A stretch of DNA of 64,000 bases from assembly GCA_002803225.1 (NCBI GenBank), contig NXFV01001404.1:1-64000 (forward strand). The letters are read 5' to 3'. The notes under the pieces are model-generated. The model did not search any database and was not told where the DNA came from. It saw only the letters and a list, made by a program, of their open reading frames with translations. Shown piece by piece: positions 46,521-59,232 of this stretch. Positions within the stretch are counted from its first letter, which is position 1. Every line of letters starts with the position of its first letter. The stretch is from Gamarada debralockiae. Taxonomy: Eukaryota > Ascomycota > Leotiomycetes > Helotiales > Hyphodiscaceae. A program made the translations under genes and the position numbers.

Positions 46521-47852
46521 AAAGCTTATATTCCAGCACAGAGTCTAGACCTTGATCTTTATATAATGCACTACCTCGAGCGTAAAGAGAAGGTACTCGA
46601 CGAGGTACTTGAATTATAAGACTATTAGTAAAGCTAAAGACGAATCTTAAGGTCGAACCTAAGCTAATTATGCTTATAACTTAAGAGTTATCTATTAAAC
46701 TAATTAATAGAAATCTTTATATTAGCTATGTTCAGGGGGGTTCTTGATTCTGCCGTCTGCCACCATTCTCGCGTGACCAGGCTCCATCCTAATTCTAGCT
46801 CCTGAGATATCTGCTAGCTCTAACAATGCCACTATATTTCGCCCCCAAACAGCTCAACTGACAAGAATTATCGCCCACTCGACCGCTCGATTGAGAATTA
46901 TCCGTTAATCAATCTTAGGGTACTGGTCCAAGGACGTTCTCAATGACGTCAGATGAGATCTATGCTGTGGTTTGTCAGCATGCTCTTTAGGCTTAGCGTT
47001 TAGTGCAATATCTAGGGTCCTTGCAACCGTACGATTTAAAGCTCTTCAGATATGTATATATTCATGATTTTACCTCAATTGATCGTCTGATTCGACAAAT
47101 GAGAAGACCTCTCAGCACCTGACACGTCCGGATTAATGAATACGTGGATCAGGGTATGATCCTCGTCTATGATAAGTGGGGTAATTATCCAGGCTTAGTG
47201 TGAGTGTACGTAACTGTAAATAAGGCGGAGGAGCATTGGGGAGATCTTGAGTAGGGTTATGATACTGAGTCGAATCAAGGTCAGAATAGGAAACAAGGCC
47301 CGAGGCAAACTGAAGATAATACTGGCCTGTGCGACAGTTCAGGGACGTTTCTTGCCTTCCCCGCCAAGGCGTTACCGACTACTTTGTCAAATGCTGGTAG
47401 CAGCACGCATCGTAGTCTGATTGGAGATGCCGGGACACTTCCTATGGCCAAAGAGTCCCTCGAAAGGGCTTTACTTATCACCCAACAACGTGAGGGACAC
47501 CAAGCTGACACTGGCGAAATTGGTCAAGCGACACTACAAACCTCCGACAAGGTCTCTGGAGATCCTGAAATCAAGAATAGGCCTAAACTTGGCGTCGTCT
47601 AGCTATGCATGGCTAGACTTCTAGCGACCGCCTCTGGAGCGCAATGTTTTAAATCCAGGCCTAGCTCCAGGCATAGCGATGAGCCTCCAAGAAAGACCTT
47701 CATAATACTCGACGTTCCCGAACATTGAGTGAGCTTTGACGGTTGGCATGTGCAGAATCCAGCTTCAGCAACGTAACCAGCGCTGTGGCGCTTAGTAATG
47801 ACCATGTTCCTCTACAGCCGTGCAAATATTGCTCCATAGTTTACATGCCGAA
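46521..47852. other. Intergenic region, A/T-rich start
   Basis: No gene supported. About 46560-46730 is A/T-rich with TTAATTAATAG-like palindromes. Near 46838 a phrase (TTTCGCCCCCAAA, then CAACTGACAAGAATTAT) resembles the one near 5866. Confidence 0.4.
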
Positions 47853-49102
47853 CTACTCCACTTTCTTCTCCTTCCTCACCAACTTCTCAATCTCCTTACA
47901 CACCGCATCAGTAACCTCAACCGTTTTACTCTTCCCACCCAAATCCGTCGTCTTAATCCCCGCCTCCGTCACATTCTCAACAGCTTCCATCAACAACGAT
48001 GCAGCCTCCTTCTGCCCCAACCAAAGCAACATCTCACTCGCGGTCCAAAACGTAGCAACAGGATTCGCGACCCCTTTCCCGGTGATATCAAAAGCACTCC
48101 CATGAATCGGCTCAAACATACTCGGGTTCTTCCTCGTAGGATCAAGATTACTCGTTGGTGCGATCCCAATACTGCCCGCTAATGCCGCCGCCAAATCGGA
48201 GAGAATGTCGGCGTGTAAGTTTGTCGCAACGACCGTGTCGAGAGTTTCTGGCTTGAGAACCATACGTGTAGTCATTGCATCCACAAGCATCTTATCGACT
48301 TCGACATCAGGGAATTCTTTCCCAACTTGAGAGGCGACGCGGTCCCAGAATACCATCCCATTTCGCTGCGCATTACTCTTCGTAACAATCGTCAACTTCT
48401 TCTTCGGCCTAGATCTCGCCGTCTCGAACGCAAATCGCATGATTCTTTCCGTGCCATGACGCGTGAAAATCGACGTCTCAGTCGCCACGCTCCACGCCTC
48501 ATCTGCGTGTGAGCTTCCGCCGTGACCGGAGTATTCACCCTCGCTGTTCTCGCGGATGATCACCCAGTCCAGGTCCCCAGCTTTGCAGTGCGAGAGAGGA
48601 GATGATGTTCCGCGGAGAACTCGCGTGGGTCGTACGTTGGCGTATTGTTGGAGTGGCTGGCAAAGCGCAAGGCGGAGACCCCAGAGGGAGATGTGGTCTG
48701 GTACATCTATTTACCCCATTAATATAAGTCCAATCCGTTCTATTTCCAGACTTCCCAGGTCAATTGGAAAAATATGGGATTGGGTAAAGGGAAAGGAAAA
48801 GACGTACCAGGTGCGCCAACAGCACCAAAAAGAATAGCATCATACTTCCTCACAATCTCTAACGCATCATCAGGCAAGTACTTTCCCTCCTTCTTATACC
48901 GATCACTACTCCAATCAAAATGCTCAAACTCCAAATCGAAAGTCCCCAATTCCTTAACTAATTTCTCAAGAACCGTAATTCCGGCCGAGATCACTTCAGG
49001 TCCAATGCCATCAGCGGGTATGGAAGCAATCTTGTACGATTGGCGGCCCGGGGCGGCGATGCCTTGGGTGCCGTTTGAGTCGATGATTGCTGAGGGTGCC
49101 AT
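47853..49102 (-). CDS. Isocitrate/isopropylmalate dehydrogenase family, tartrate or D-malate dehydrogenase-like
   Basis: Two exons, 49102-48808 and 48706-47853, give 382 residues; the 101 bp intron splits the codon after VGAP. The enzyme is a NAD(+)-dependent beta-hydroxyacid oxidative decarboxylase, most like tartrate dehydrogenase/decarboxylase (TtuC) and D-malate dehydrogenase. Visible motifs are IPADGIGPEVI at the N-terminus, DAILFGAVGAPDVPDH, WVIIRENSEGEYSGHGG, VTKSNAQRNGMVFWD with the catalytic Lys, DAMTTRMVLKPETLD and TNLHADILSD with the metal-binding Asp residues, and EPIHGSAFDITGKGVANP. There is no mitochondrial presequence, so it is probably cytosolic. Substrate choice among tartrate, D-malate and related acids is uncertain. 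It lies about 510 bp downstream of the SEC7 stop on the same strand. Confidence 0.9.
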
Positions 49103-49610
49103 TGTGGATGTTCAGATGAGAAGGTGAGTGTCAATTGAGTTGCGCCGGAATTTGAATCGGAGAGTCTTCATCTTGAATTGTTTTATAAGAACGTGAGGGG
49201 CGGTTAATGGTTGAAGCGTGGTGGGGCATGGCGGGGTTTGGCGGGGACGTCATTGAGATGTCGGCGAGAATTCATCCGACTCGGGAAACCCCTGCCTGGG
49301 TGAACATTGACTCGCTACGCCCCTTTCCCAACACGTCGCTGGGAAAGGAGGGAAGCGAGCAGCTAGATGGAAAGAGAAAAGTTGGTAACACAGGTCTATA
49401 GAAAGGACATTCAATATATATCATACACGCCTATCCATCTAACTCGGCTATCGCCAATCCCAACGAACTCCCATGAAAGGAAACCGGCGGAAGCAAAGCC
49501 AAGTTCTCAATTCCTTAAATGCCACGCTGAAATAGCAAGTCACTCATCACCCCACCTCCAGAAAAATCCGCCTTCCTCCCCTCCACTCTCATGAGCTCCT
49601 ATTCATTCGC
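49103..49610. promoter_or_regulatory. Promoter region of the dehydrogenase gene and 3' flank of SEC7
   Basis: The gap holds the promoter of the minus-strand dehydrogenase gene and the transcript end of SEC7. Nothing specific is recognised. Confidence 0.35.
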
Positions 49611-52600
49611 TCATTGCTGCTTACTCGACCTCCGACTCCTATACCCCAGGCCTCCCATCGTGCTCGTCGGACTAGTCGGGGTACTCTCTCTCATCATCCC
49701 CGACAAACCCAACTTCACCTCCCCAACTCGTCTCAACATCCCTTGCAGTGCGACTCTAACTTCCACGCCCATCTCGCGGCCCAAGAGCTCTACACCAAGC
49801 GGGTAGAACACCTCAACATACTTCTCGAAGCCCTCCCGCGGGAAGTTCGTATACCCTTCCAAAACATCGACGACAACGGGTCTCCAGGCCATGATATTCC
49901 GCTGCTGGCTCTCCTCTTCCAGCTCCGTGAAACCACGGATGATATCCGCGCACAGCGGCACGAGCGCATTCTCCGTCTCAGCGCGATTTGATTTGCGCTC
50001 AGGGTTCTCGTCATGGTACATGCGGAGGAGTATGGAGACGTAGGTAGCTGCGGATCCGGACTCCTGTTTGAGGAGGTTGGGTGGTTGTTTCATGAAGCCT
50101 TCGCGCCAGAGACGCATGCGCAGGTCTTTGTTCTCGTTGAACTTCTTTGCGAAGAGGAACGATTTCTTGAGAAGAGCCATGAGGCGCAAGAGTTCGAGCG
50201 AGGGAATCTGCGCGTACACTGCGTCATTGGAGAAGAGTTCGTTGACGGTCTCGATCATGAGGAGTTGCAGGACACAGCGGGTGATTATTTTGTTGAAGAA
50301 GCGTCTCCGGGCTGCTGTCACTACGACGGGTTGTTGCTGGAGTCCGGATTGAGGCTTGTAGTCTTCTAACTCGGTGCCCTGCGTTGGTGGTGTGCGAGTT
50401 TCGTCGTCGTTAATAGATTCGCTATCTGAAGTTGCGGGGCCAGAGGCCCCGTTGATTTTGAGGGATTTGTCGTCGCCTAGCGGTTCTTCCATCGGCGAGG
50501 CACCATTTTCGAGACTTCCGGCTGCTGATGAGGTAGCTGCCGAGAAGAGTTGGTAGGCAGTGGTTCGTTCGAAAAGCTCCACGAATGCGCCAACGATCTT
50601 AGACCAGTGTTCGGGTCTGAATTTGGTGACGTTTTGTAGAATGAGCTGTTGCAGACAATTGCTGCCGATGCGCGCGATCGTGTCATTTTCTTGGCATATG
50701 CAAAGAGCGAGAAGATCCAACCACCGATCTAGCATGCTCTCTAGAGACTCGAAGTAGTGAGTGAAGAGGGTGATCATATTTCGAAGGGCTTGAATCATCG
50801 TCGTTGATAACCAGACGGAAAGCTCCTCGTGGTTAAGGACATTGGACATCTCTGATTTCGACTTCAGTACCATGAAAATAGGATACAGCAGCTGTCTCCA
50901 GAGGATGTCCCAGAAGTCAGAGGGGAAGTCTCCGCCATACTTGATGAGCGAGTCGAAGAGGTAGTTGAGAGCATTCGATCTGACTTCCAAATCCTCTCCA
51001 GTCATGAGAACATCATGGAACGCGAAAAGAACTGGGAACCAGAAAGTCTCCTCTTGTGATGTTCGGCTGGGCTGTGTTGTCCAAGGTTGCTCTGATTTGA
51101 TTGTACCATCAGAGTTGACGTCCGCCCTAGCTTTATTCGAAAGTGGGCATTCCGGAGTCTTCAACATCTTCGGGATGATAGACTTGAGCGTCTCCATAGC
51201 TTGTAAGCTCTTCTTTTGGAACTTCATGTTCTTGGAGAACTCTGTCAAACAGACGATAAGATCCGCAAATGCGCCTTGAGAGATGACCATTCCGAAGCGG
51301 GTTTGGTAAATTTGGTTGACATTGTCGAATGCGAGATTGACGATGCTCTCGTATTGCTCACGTGCAGCAACAGTGAAAACTCCAAACATTGTTCGCCAGC
51401 CAGATCGAATGTTCTCTCCTCGAGCTTGGATCATCTGGATGAGACATCGCAGGGCCATATCTTTCACGGTGACGACGTTGCTGTTTTCCATGACGTGCTT
51501 GAATGGTTTGAGGAAGTCCTTCTGGAACTGGAAACCTGGCAATTCCTCTATCTCCATAAATCTCATCGACAGTTGTCGTAGGGAGTCTAGGGCGAAGAAA
51601 ACGACGGCAGTGTTGTTGTGGCACCCCACTTGGTTGAAATGCTCGCCTAAGACGAGCCAAATATTCGTCCATTCGAATCTCACCCGATCCATGTTGTAAT
51701 AGCTGATTTCGACGAGCTTCTGAAGGCTGTACGTTCTGGGTGATTCATTTGAGCCTGATATCTTGATTTCCTCCCAGCTCACCTCTGTCAGGGCCCGCAC
51801 AAAGTGAACAATGGCATCCCCGGACAATTTGGCCGTATTCGTAAATATCCTATCAACTCCTTTGATAACTTCATCCGATCGGCTTTCCATCGCGATCTCT
51901 ACCGAATAGCTTGTACTCGCCGTCGTTGATCTGGGCCGAGGTCGTGGAGGTCTAAGAGACTGGCTTGACTTCCGAGAAGATGATCCAGTATCTGTCCGTG
52001 ACGGTGGGACGATCCGTGCTCTCGATACATCAGGTATGGAACCTTCATCCACGCCATCCGATATCAGCTGTAGCCGGTCAAGCTGGCTGATACACATCAA
52101 AATGTCTCGCCACGATTCTTTCAGGAGGTTGCCTTCCGTCTGAGCAATTTCGAGTAAGACCTTGATAGCCTCCACGTTCTTCGCCATCACCTCAGTGGGG
52201 TTGTTGAGGTTCGTAGAATTCTTCAGAGCAGAGATGAATGCTTCTCGGGGAGTCTCGAGGTCAAATAGGCAGGCGATTCGTATCGCAAGTTTCATGCCCT
52301 CCATGCAGAGCTTGATGATTTCAAGGTTGTGTGCATTTTGCATCTGACCTGATAGCCCCGAAAAGAATGACATCCACGTGACGTCGAACATGGGACCAAC
52401 ATGCTTGAAGGAGGCGGCTGGAATGAATTTGACTCCACCAGTCTTTGAGGCATTTTTTCGTTGATTTCTGAAAAGGTTCTTGAAAAGCTGTTCGGATCTA
52501 TGCGAGATTTCCTCCGATTGTTGAAGGTAGGCTTCACGTTGCAAGTCGCGGCCAACCGTAGCAAAAGCTTGACCAAGACCAGATGCAATTCCACCACTTG

Positions 52601-55148
52601 GCTGTGGTGGTGCAATGCCCATTGCAGCTGCGGCTTCACGCTCACTCCTGAGCACAATCTCGTTGTGTGCGATCTCGTCGTATATGCCAATTAGATAATC
52701 ATCCGGCAAACTGGCATTGTCATTGATACCGCGATTGTTCTTGATGAAATCGTCCTTCGTCATCCGTTTTGCTACTTTGGCGCTGTGCAAATCTGTATTC
52801 AGCAAAATTACAGAATATGACAAAACATATGCCGTATCCGCGTTTGCGAAAGCATTTGGATTTCCTGTGACATATCGATTGGCGAATTTCAGCATGAATC
52901 GATCGATTTTCTGAGCCTCTCCTGGTAGTCGGAAAGACTGAAGGAATTCCCGCAAGGAATCAACAAACCGCCGCTTGGTGAAGTCCATTTCGTCCACAAA
53001 AGCGTGCATTATCGTAATGTTGTAGTCATCGCCTTCTCCTAGGAACTCTCCGATCTGAGCCTTATCAAGCCTATCTTCCGATAGAAGGAAACGGGCAATA
53101 TCCTGAGGACTGTCACTTGGAATAAATCCCTCGGATAGCAAAAGTTTGATGCCTCGCTTTGGCTTGAAGTTGAACAGGTTGATGGCCTTACTCATTGCGG
53201 TTTTTCGAGCTTTCTCTTTCTCCAGGTGCTCTGGGTCGTCGTCCAAAACAGGTGTTGAAGGGGGAATCGGTGTATCTCCATTGAGGATTCGTGAGGAACT
53301 GTCGTTCATTGAGGGATCCATAGATTCGCGGAAATCCTCGGATTGTCGGCCGTCCGTTTCACCCCCAGTTATATCCGCAATTCCCTGCTGAGACCAATTC
53401 ACAAGGGATCTCAAAACTTCCACTAAACAGTCTAGGGCTTGTCGCTTGATTATGTACTCTTTCGGAATCTCGTCGTTGACTTCAGTGTGGTTGGACATGT
53501 GTGCAGTCGTTAATGGTGGGGGAAGTGTTCCACGGGCTTGCCAATCTGTGCCAGACGAATTCATTCCACCCTTAGCGACCCGCTCATCGTATTGCTGCTG
53601 GGCGAGAGGCGTCACCATGACAGGAGCACTTGCAGCTTTCGAAAGATCCTCGATAAGTGTTTGGAACATGTTGTCCACGTTCCTGTCGCAGTCATAGTTG
53701 AGATAAGTCTCAACCAGGGCCCTTGGATCAGCACAGAATCGTAGGAGAATGCCCATGAAGTACGCCTTTTGAACGACAGGAGCATTCCGTCGCTCAAGAA
53801 GCGCCAGGTATATTTCGTTTAGGAAGACCTCAATTTCTTTCTACAGGATCATTAGTTCAGACTCTAAACCGAGCTCCGCAATACGAACCTTGAAAGGTGC
53901 CCTCATAAATTTCAGCATCAGCCAAAATATCTCGCAGCAGACTTCAAACACCCTATCCACCGAGCTGGCTCCATTCCGTGTAATGCTAAGACAAAGGTAG
54001 AATTTGATGGCTTGCAAGAACCCCGTTGGTTCATTGCTTTTGCTGTTCGTAATCGTACATAGAGGAGAGGTGAAAACCAGTATATGATTGTTGAGTAAAG
54101 TATGTATCAGGTGAAGAGAAATTAATTTCGAGCGCATGGCTTGCCCCTTTAAATCATAGAGCTGGTCGGGTGGGAGGATTTTTGTGCTGAGATTACAGAA
54201 CGATCGGAAGACTAAATATGCATCCCTTATGTATACTTCGTCTTCCGTCTCGTCTGAATCCATGCCATCGTCTATGCTGGGATCCGGAGGTGTTTGTCCG
54301 GATGCAGATCGAGGGGATGTTTGAGCAGGCTTCACCTGTGTTACCATTGTCGGTCCCTCCCCCATTTGTGAATCGTCAAAGCTCTTTCGATGTTCGAGGT
54401 CCTTCAGCGTGAGTTTCGGCCCTTCTTCTCCAGATGCTGCTTCGGACGCTGCGCTCTCTTCGATGGAACTCTCCGCTTCGTTACTCCCAGAGGCATCGTT
54501 CATTGAATCTGCCGCATCGACCGTAAATGAACTTGTATTTGCAGCACTCTTGCCCAACTTCGATAAGTTCAGCCGTGCCTCCTTCATATGTATTCTTGTC
54601 TTCACCCGCTCAAAGACCGTCCCGACCATCTGCGCTAATGTTGCCTGTGCGATCTGCTGGTTCCCGCTGTTTTTCGATAAGAGGAAGACATTGTAGACTT
54701 GTCGAACGGCCTTGAGAAGTCCGGCGCCATGCACAACGATCTTGTCATTCAACACAGCCGCAAGTAAAGACTTGACAATCTGCATCTGAATCTCCGTCGG
54801 AGTCGATTCCCCCTGGAAGCAATCGCATATTGTATCGATGGCTCGCTCGATCAGAGGTGCTCGATCGGCTTCCTTGTCCGCATTCGGAGAGGAAGGAACG
54901 GAAAAGTATGAATAGCTGATGAGTTTCCCAATGCAATCCAAGGATTTCGTAGTAAGGGGTATGCTTCCGGATCGTGTGGTATGTTCTAATGGCGCAAATA
55001 TGATTTCGGGGTCTGGTAATTGAGGCTCATTCTCTTTGATTGCCTTCAAGGCCTTCTGGACTGATTCCCCCAGATCATGCTTCCTGTGTGCCTCCTTAGA
55101 AGCAGCGATAGCTTCCAAAGCTTGCACCACAAAGACTAAGGAGCTCAT
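49611..55148 (-). CDS. SEC7: Sec7 family ARF guanine nucleotide exchange factor (Golgi)
   Basis: Two exons, 55148-53889 and 53840-49611, with a 48 bp intron, encode 1829 residues, near the usual size for the fungal large ARF-GEF (BIG/Sec7 group). It catalyses GDP-GTP exchange on ARF1 at the trans-Golgi to drive vesicle budding. The N-terminal region has the DCB part (about 1-220) and an acidic low-complexity stretch (about 225-320). The HUS box is TYLNYDCD (about 464-471). The Sec7 catalytic domain spans about 635-820, with the glutamic finger Glu689 in FLGEGD and the hydrophobic groove loop VLSYSVILLNTDLHSAKV. HDS-type helical regions follow, including WEEIKISGSN and FEWTNIWLVLGEHFNQVGCH. 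A Ser/Pro-rich insert (about 1015-1045) lies after the Sec7 domain. It is divergent from the pyruvate dehydrogenase E2 gene. It is essential in yeast, and everything looks intact. Confidence 0.96.
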
Positions 55149-55623
55149 GGTGGTCTATCGAATGCACCTGATTCCATTCGCAACCCTGCTCTTGATTCCA
55201 ATGGTCGCCGTCGTTATCGAAGTCGACAGTCTCGTGGGGATGGTAGAATCGTGGAATATTTTGTATCAACCACGTATCCGTAGGCTTCAGAGTTGAATAA
55301 TCGCGCTTCGCCTGTCAACGGGCCACCAGAATCCTTACCAAAGTCGAACAGCCCGGATTATCTGTCGGGCCGAGTGACCAAATTGAGATTGGCGTCAGAT
55401 TGGACATTCGCCGTAGGAAGGTACGGAGCTCAACGGCCTAGAAATTTGAGCTCTCGGGAAACCCAACGTTTAATCTACAAAACCTCTCTATCGCCGTCGA
55501 CCCTCTTTCCTCCTCACCCAACATTGGCGAATAAATATCTAGGGCATCAATTGTCTGGATACGGGGCTCTTCTCTTCCCTTCTTCTATTTTCTACCTGTA
55601 TTTCTTCTCCCACAACCTTCGGA
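55149..55623. promoter_or_regulatory. Divergent promoter of SEC7 and pyruvate dehydrogenase E2
   Basis: These 475 bp separate two divergent housekeeping genes. Pyrimidine-rich tracts (about 55500-55620) precede the E2 start, as is common in fungal promoters of strongly expressed genes. No specific site is claimed. Confidence 0.5.
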
Positions 55624-57116
55624 ATGTTCGCCGCGGTGCTCAGAAGGCGAGCCCTTCAATCCTCCACATCATTTTCCTCCTCCTCTCTGGCCTACCATTT
55701 CGCACGATGCTACGCTTCGAAATCATTTCCACCTCACAAGGTGGTCACAATGCCTGCTCTGTCACCAACAATGACGGCAGGTAATATCGGGACATGGCAG
55801 AAGAAACCCGGCGATGCGATCTCCCCCGGTGATGTCCTGGTAGAGATTGAGACCGACAAGGCGCAGATGGACTTCGAGTTCCAAGAAGAAGGTGTATTGG
55901 CCAAGATCTTGAAGGAGTCCGGAGAGAAGGACGTCGCTGTTGGCAACGTATGTTATCAATTGATTTCCGTACAATTTGACCTTGCTGACAATTTCCCAGC
56001 CCATTGCGGTCATGATCGAGGAAGGCGAGGATGTGTCGGCTTTCGATTCTTTCACACTTGAGGATGCTGGAGGACTGAAAGAAGCTCCAAAACCACCCAA
56101 GGAGGAGGCACCTCAATCCTCAGAGCCTGCTGGCACTAGCTCGGGAACAGCTTCCCCACCAAGTTCCGCCCCAGTTCCCGAAGAGACCGAGTCGAGCGGA
56201 GGAAAGTTACAACCGTCGTTGGATAGATATCTCAAGAGCGAGAAGGATACCAAGCAGGCTGCTTCTGGAGCCGGTGCTGCTGCACCTACCGCCCCAGCTG
56301 CTTCGTACGTCGACACTCCTATCAGCTCCATGCGCAAGACGATCGCCAACCGCCTCACCGAATCCACGAACCAGAACCCTCATTACTTCGTCGCTGCTAC
56401 CGTCTCTGTTACCAAGCTCATGAAGCTCCGCCAGGCTCTCAATGCCTCTGCGGACGGGAAATACAAGCTCTCTGTTAACGACTTCCTGATTAAGGCTTGT
56501 GCTGTCGCATGCAAGAAGGTTCCTACTGTCAATTCGAGCTGGAGAGATGGTTACATTCGTCAATTCAACAATGTTGACGTTTCCGTAAGTAAACCCATCT
56601 AATCCTGAATTTTCCCAAAGCCCCATTCCAAACCCCGTTGTGGAATTTTAAATTTTAATCGCCATACAAACCGTCCTTCTAACAACCAATCTCAAACAGG
56701 TCGCAGTCGCAACCCCTGTCGGTCTCATGACCCCCATCGTAAAGAACGTCGAAGGTCTCGGTCTCGAATCCATCTCCTCGCAAGTGAAAGATCTCGGCAA
56801 GCGCGCCCGCGACGGTAAGCTCAAGCCCGACGAATACCAAGGCGGAACCTTCACCATCTCAAACATGGGCATGAACCCCGCCATCGACCGCTTCACCGCC
56901 GTCATCAACCCACCTCAAGCCGGCATTCTCGCCGTCGGGACAACCAAGAAGGTCGCTATCCCCGTAGAGGGCGAAGACGGAACTGGCATTGAGTGGGATG
57001 ACCAGATTGTCGTTACCGGAAGCTTTGATCATAAGGTTATTGATGGTGCGGTTGGCGGAGAGTGGATTCGGGAATTTAAGAAGTGTGTTGAGAATCCTTT
57101 GGAGTTGTTGCTGTAA
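55624..57116 (+). CDS. LAT1: Pyruvate dehydrogenase E2, dihydrolipoamide acetyltransferase
   Basis: Three exons, 55624-55947, 56000-56584 and 56700-57116, give 441 residues. It is the core acetyltransferase of the mitochondrial pyruvate dehydrogenase complex. Residues 1 to about 35 form an Arg/Ser-rich presequence ([20 protein letters not shown]). The lipoyl domain (about 40-125) has the lipoyl Lys79 in ETDKAQM. The catalytic domain (about 210-441) has [21 protein letters not shown] and the active-site DHKVIDG with His414 and Asp418. Between the two lie only about 85 residues of Ala/Pro/Ser-rich linker: the peripheral subunit-binding domain (usually an NISAAAKRLA-like helix and a GTGxxGxIT loop) is not visible. 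Instead LQPSLDR passes directly to [13 protein letters not shown] at about 56210-56260. The gene is divergent from SEC7. Confidence 0.93.
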
Positions 57117-57710
57117 GGGGTATGCGATGGGTTAAGGGAGATGGATGGGATGGATACAAAGAGTGTGGGAAGTGAAGGATCTGCTGTAATTGAGGGCGAT
57201 GCGAATAGAGATTCCCCCATGTAACCTGTGTACTATGATCCTCCTGGTGCATTTCCAGCAATACAATTCAGATCTTCGCGCTTTTGTCTACTAGTCTCAG
57301 CACTTCTGACATGTGATTAGCGCCAAAACTGCTAACCTTAGAAAGTCTACATCACATGCTTGAGGCTCCCATTACTTTGAATAATGTACAGAAGAGACTG
57401 CCTGAATTTGTTCTACTAGTCTTCGCTCTGCCCCGCAGAGATCTCGTGACACTCCCCTGGATCGAGCCTCCTTCGTGGTTTCACTTTCGCAATTCGCGAC
57501 TGGCCTCTAGATAGCTGAGACTGAGCCGCCTTGGATGGCTCCAGTGAGATCTCCAGTCAGGGCCTTTTTGTGGCCCCCCACTGTAAGATGAGGCGTATTT
57601 GATTCCTTAATCACACCAGGAATATGTCTTCATCTTCCACAAGATCCTCTTTCTAATCTGCCACAACCCCATCTCGCATAACACCAGGAATGTAGCACTC
57701 ACCAACAAGC
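57117..57710. other. Intergenic region, nothing recognised
   Basis: 3' flank of the E2 gene and of the HET pseudogene. No feature seen. Confidence 0.4.
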
Positions 57711-59232
57711 TTATAGTGAATCTCGTGCCAGGAGGTCGAATGATGAAAGGGATAGTAGCTCCGAATAAAACACAGCAAGGTCAACGCGTTTTATCACGGG
57801 AGAACCAACGCCATACAGCCCCTTTGAGGTAACAAAGAACTTTCGATCTTCAGAATACGTTTGTGCATTGTAGCTGAAGAGTCGCCCTTCACGTACCAAT
57901 GCTTCCCCATGAGTTGCGGTGCCGGGAGTGAAATTCTGGAGACAGTACGCCCGAAAGTTTGCTCGGGATGTTAATACTGCTTCTTCGTTTCCTTCGAGGG
58001 TAAGGTCGCTGTCATCGACGCCAAACACCAGGGTCAGAATAAAGGCCAACTCATCATCCTGATACGGGGACGGCGTGTGAGTTTTCATTTCGCTGGCTGT
58101 CATCGACGTGGACTCAACTGGGTTGATCAAACTACGTCCTCCATTTGCATCCCCGATTTCCGACGAAAGTCTGCTTGCTTCATGCTTTTAGGAAACGCCT
58201 GTATCGAGTCGAAATAATGCCTTGGACGTGTAGGAAGCTCTCTAAGACCGGCTTATCGACATTGTGTCGTTGCACGACGAATCCTGGGTTGTGCTTGTGG
58301 GTAATAGCTGCATCATAAAAGCTGCTCATCCGGGAAGTGGAGGAAGAATGACGGAGTATGTGTCCCACTTGGGGAGCCATGAGGCATTCTTACTCTCGAG
58401 GGGATTTTCGGAGTGCCAGACTGCGGATTGGCTAACAAGCGCCCCCATTTGATCCAATACCGCCACTGCTGCTTCCCAGAATACCCTTGTCTGATCCTTT
58501 GCGTAATCGGCCACAAGCAATGCTTCCCTTCCATTCAATGAGCGAGCAGATGGATGCCCCAGTAAAGCAAAGGCCTTGTCTCTTGCATCAGTAGCGTCGA
58601 AGAAACTTCCAGCCAGCAGGATATAAAAGAGAGGTCTCTTCTAGCACTATTAACAGGACATTGTGACACATGTCGAATGACGGTAGCTCGTCTCTCCATA
58701 AACGAAAATTGCCATAACTGCTCCCGGGATCGACAAGCGCCGAATATATACGTCCGGTAGGTAAGTCCACCTCGTCTGCCCTCTGTCGAAATCTCTGCGG
58801 GTGCAACAAAGACAAACAAATTGGACGATCTCGCTCCTGTTTATGGTTGACCTTCCGCAAAAGGCCAGCACTGTCGCCGCTAAGCCAACTTCCTGCAGCG
58901 CCCAAACGCGTGAAAACCATTGCCGATCTAGAAGATTTCGCACAACCTGTCATCTGGATAACACGAAAACAGAGCTGTCCAATGGAAGGGAAGGACCTTC
59001 ATCAATATCGCCAAATTCGGTAAAACAATCCCCAAAATATCTGTTCGAGTCTCGGATCAAAGAAATGGTTTCCTCGACATCACCATAAATATCTTCACCA
59101 AGCCAAATCAAAACTCGAGATGCAGATTCATAAATACGACCCATGAGGTTGACTTGCTCTCCTTGCTCTGGAATGTTGTTCTGGTCAATGCATACTGGAT
59201 CAACCCTGGCGAGCGCAGTCAACAAGTCGATA
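57711..59232 (-). pseudogene. HET-domain protein, 5'-truncated and frameshifted
   Basis: The minus strand preserves the order of a HET protein: PVCIDQNNIPEQGEQVNLMG with RIYESASRVLIWLGED (59200-59090), then a stop, QWFSRVWALQEVGLAATVLA (about 58920-58860), decayed middle frames, and a C-terminal piece at 58130-57711 with YSEDRKFFVTSKGLYGVG and KRVDLAVFY. The N-terminal HET block with the YEALSYxWG motif is absent upstream of 59232, and several stops and frame changes separate the parts. It is non-functional. Its neighbour at 60388-62421 is an intact HET gene of a different type, so it is not a simple duplicate. Confidence 0.82.
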
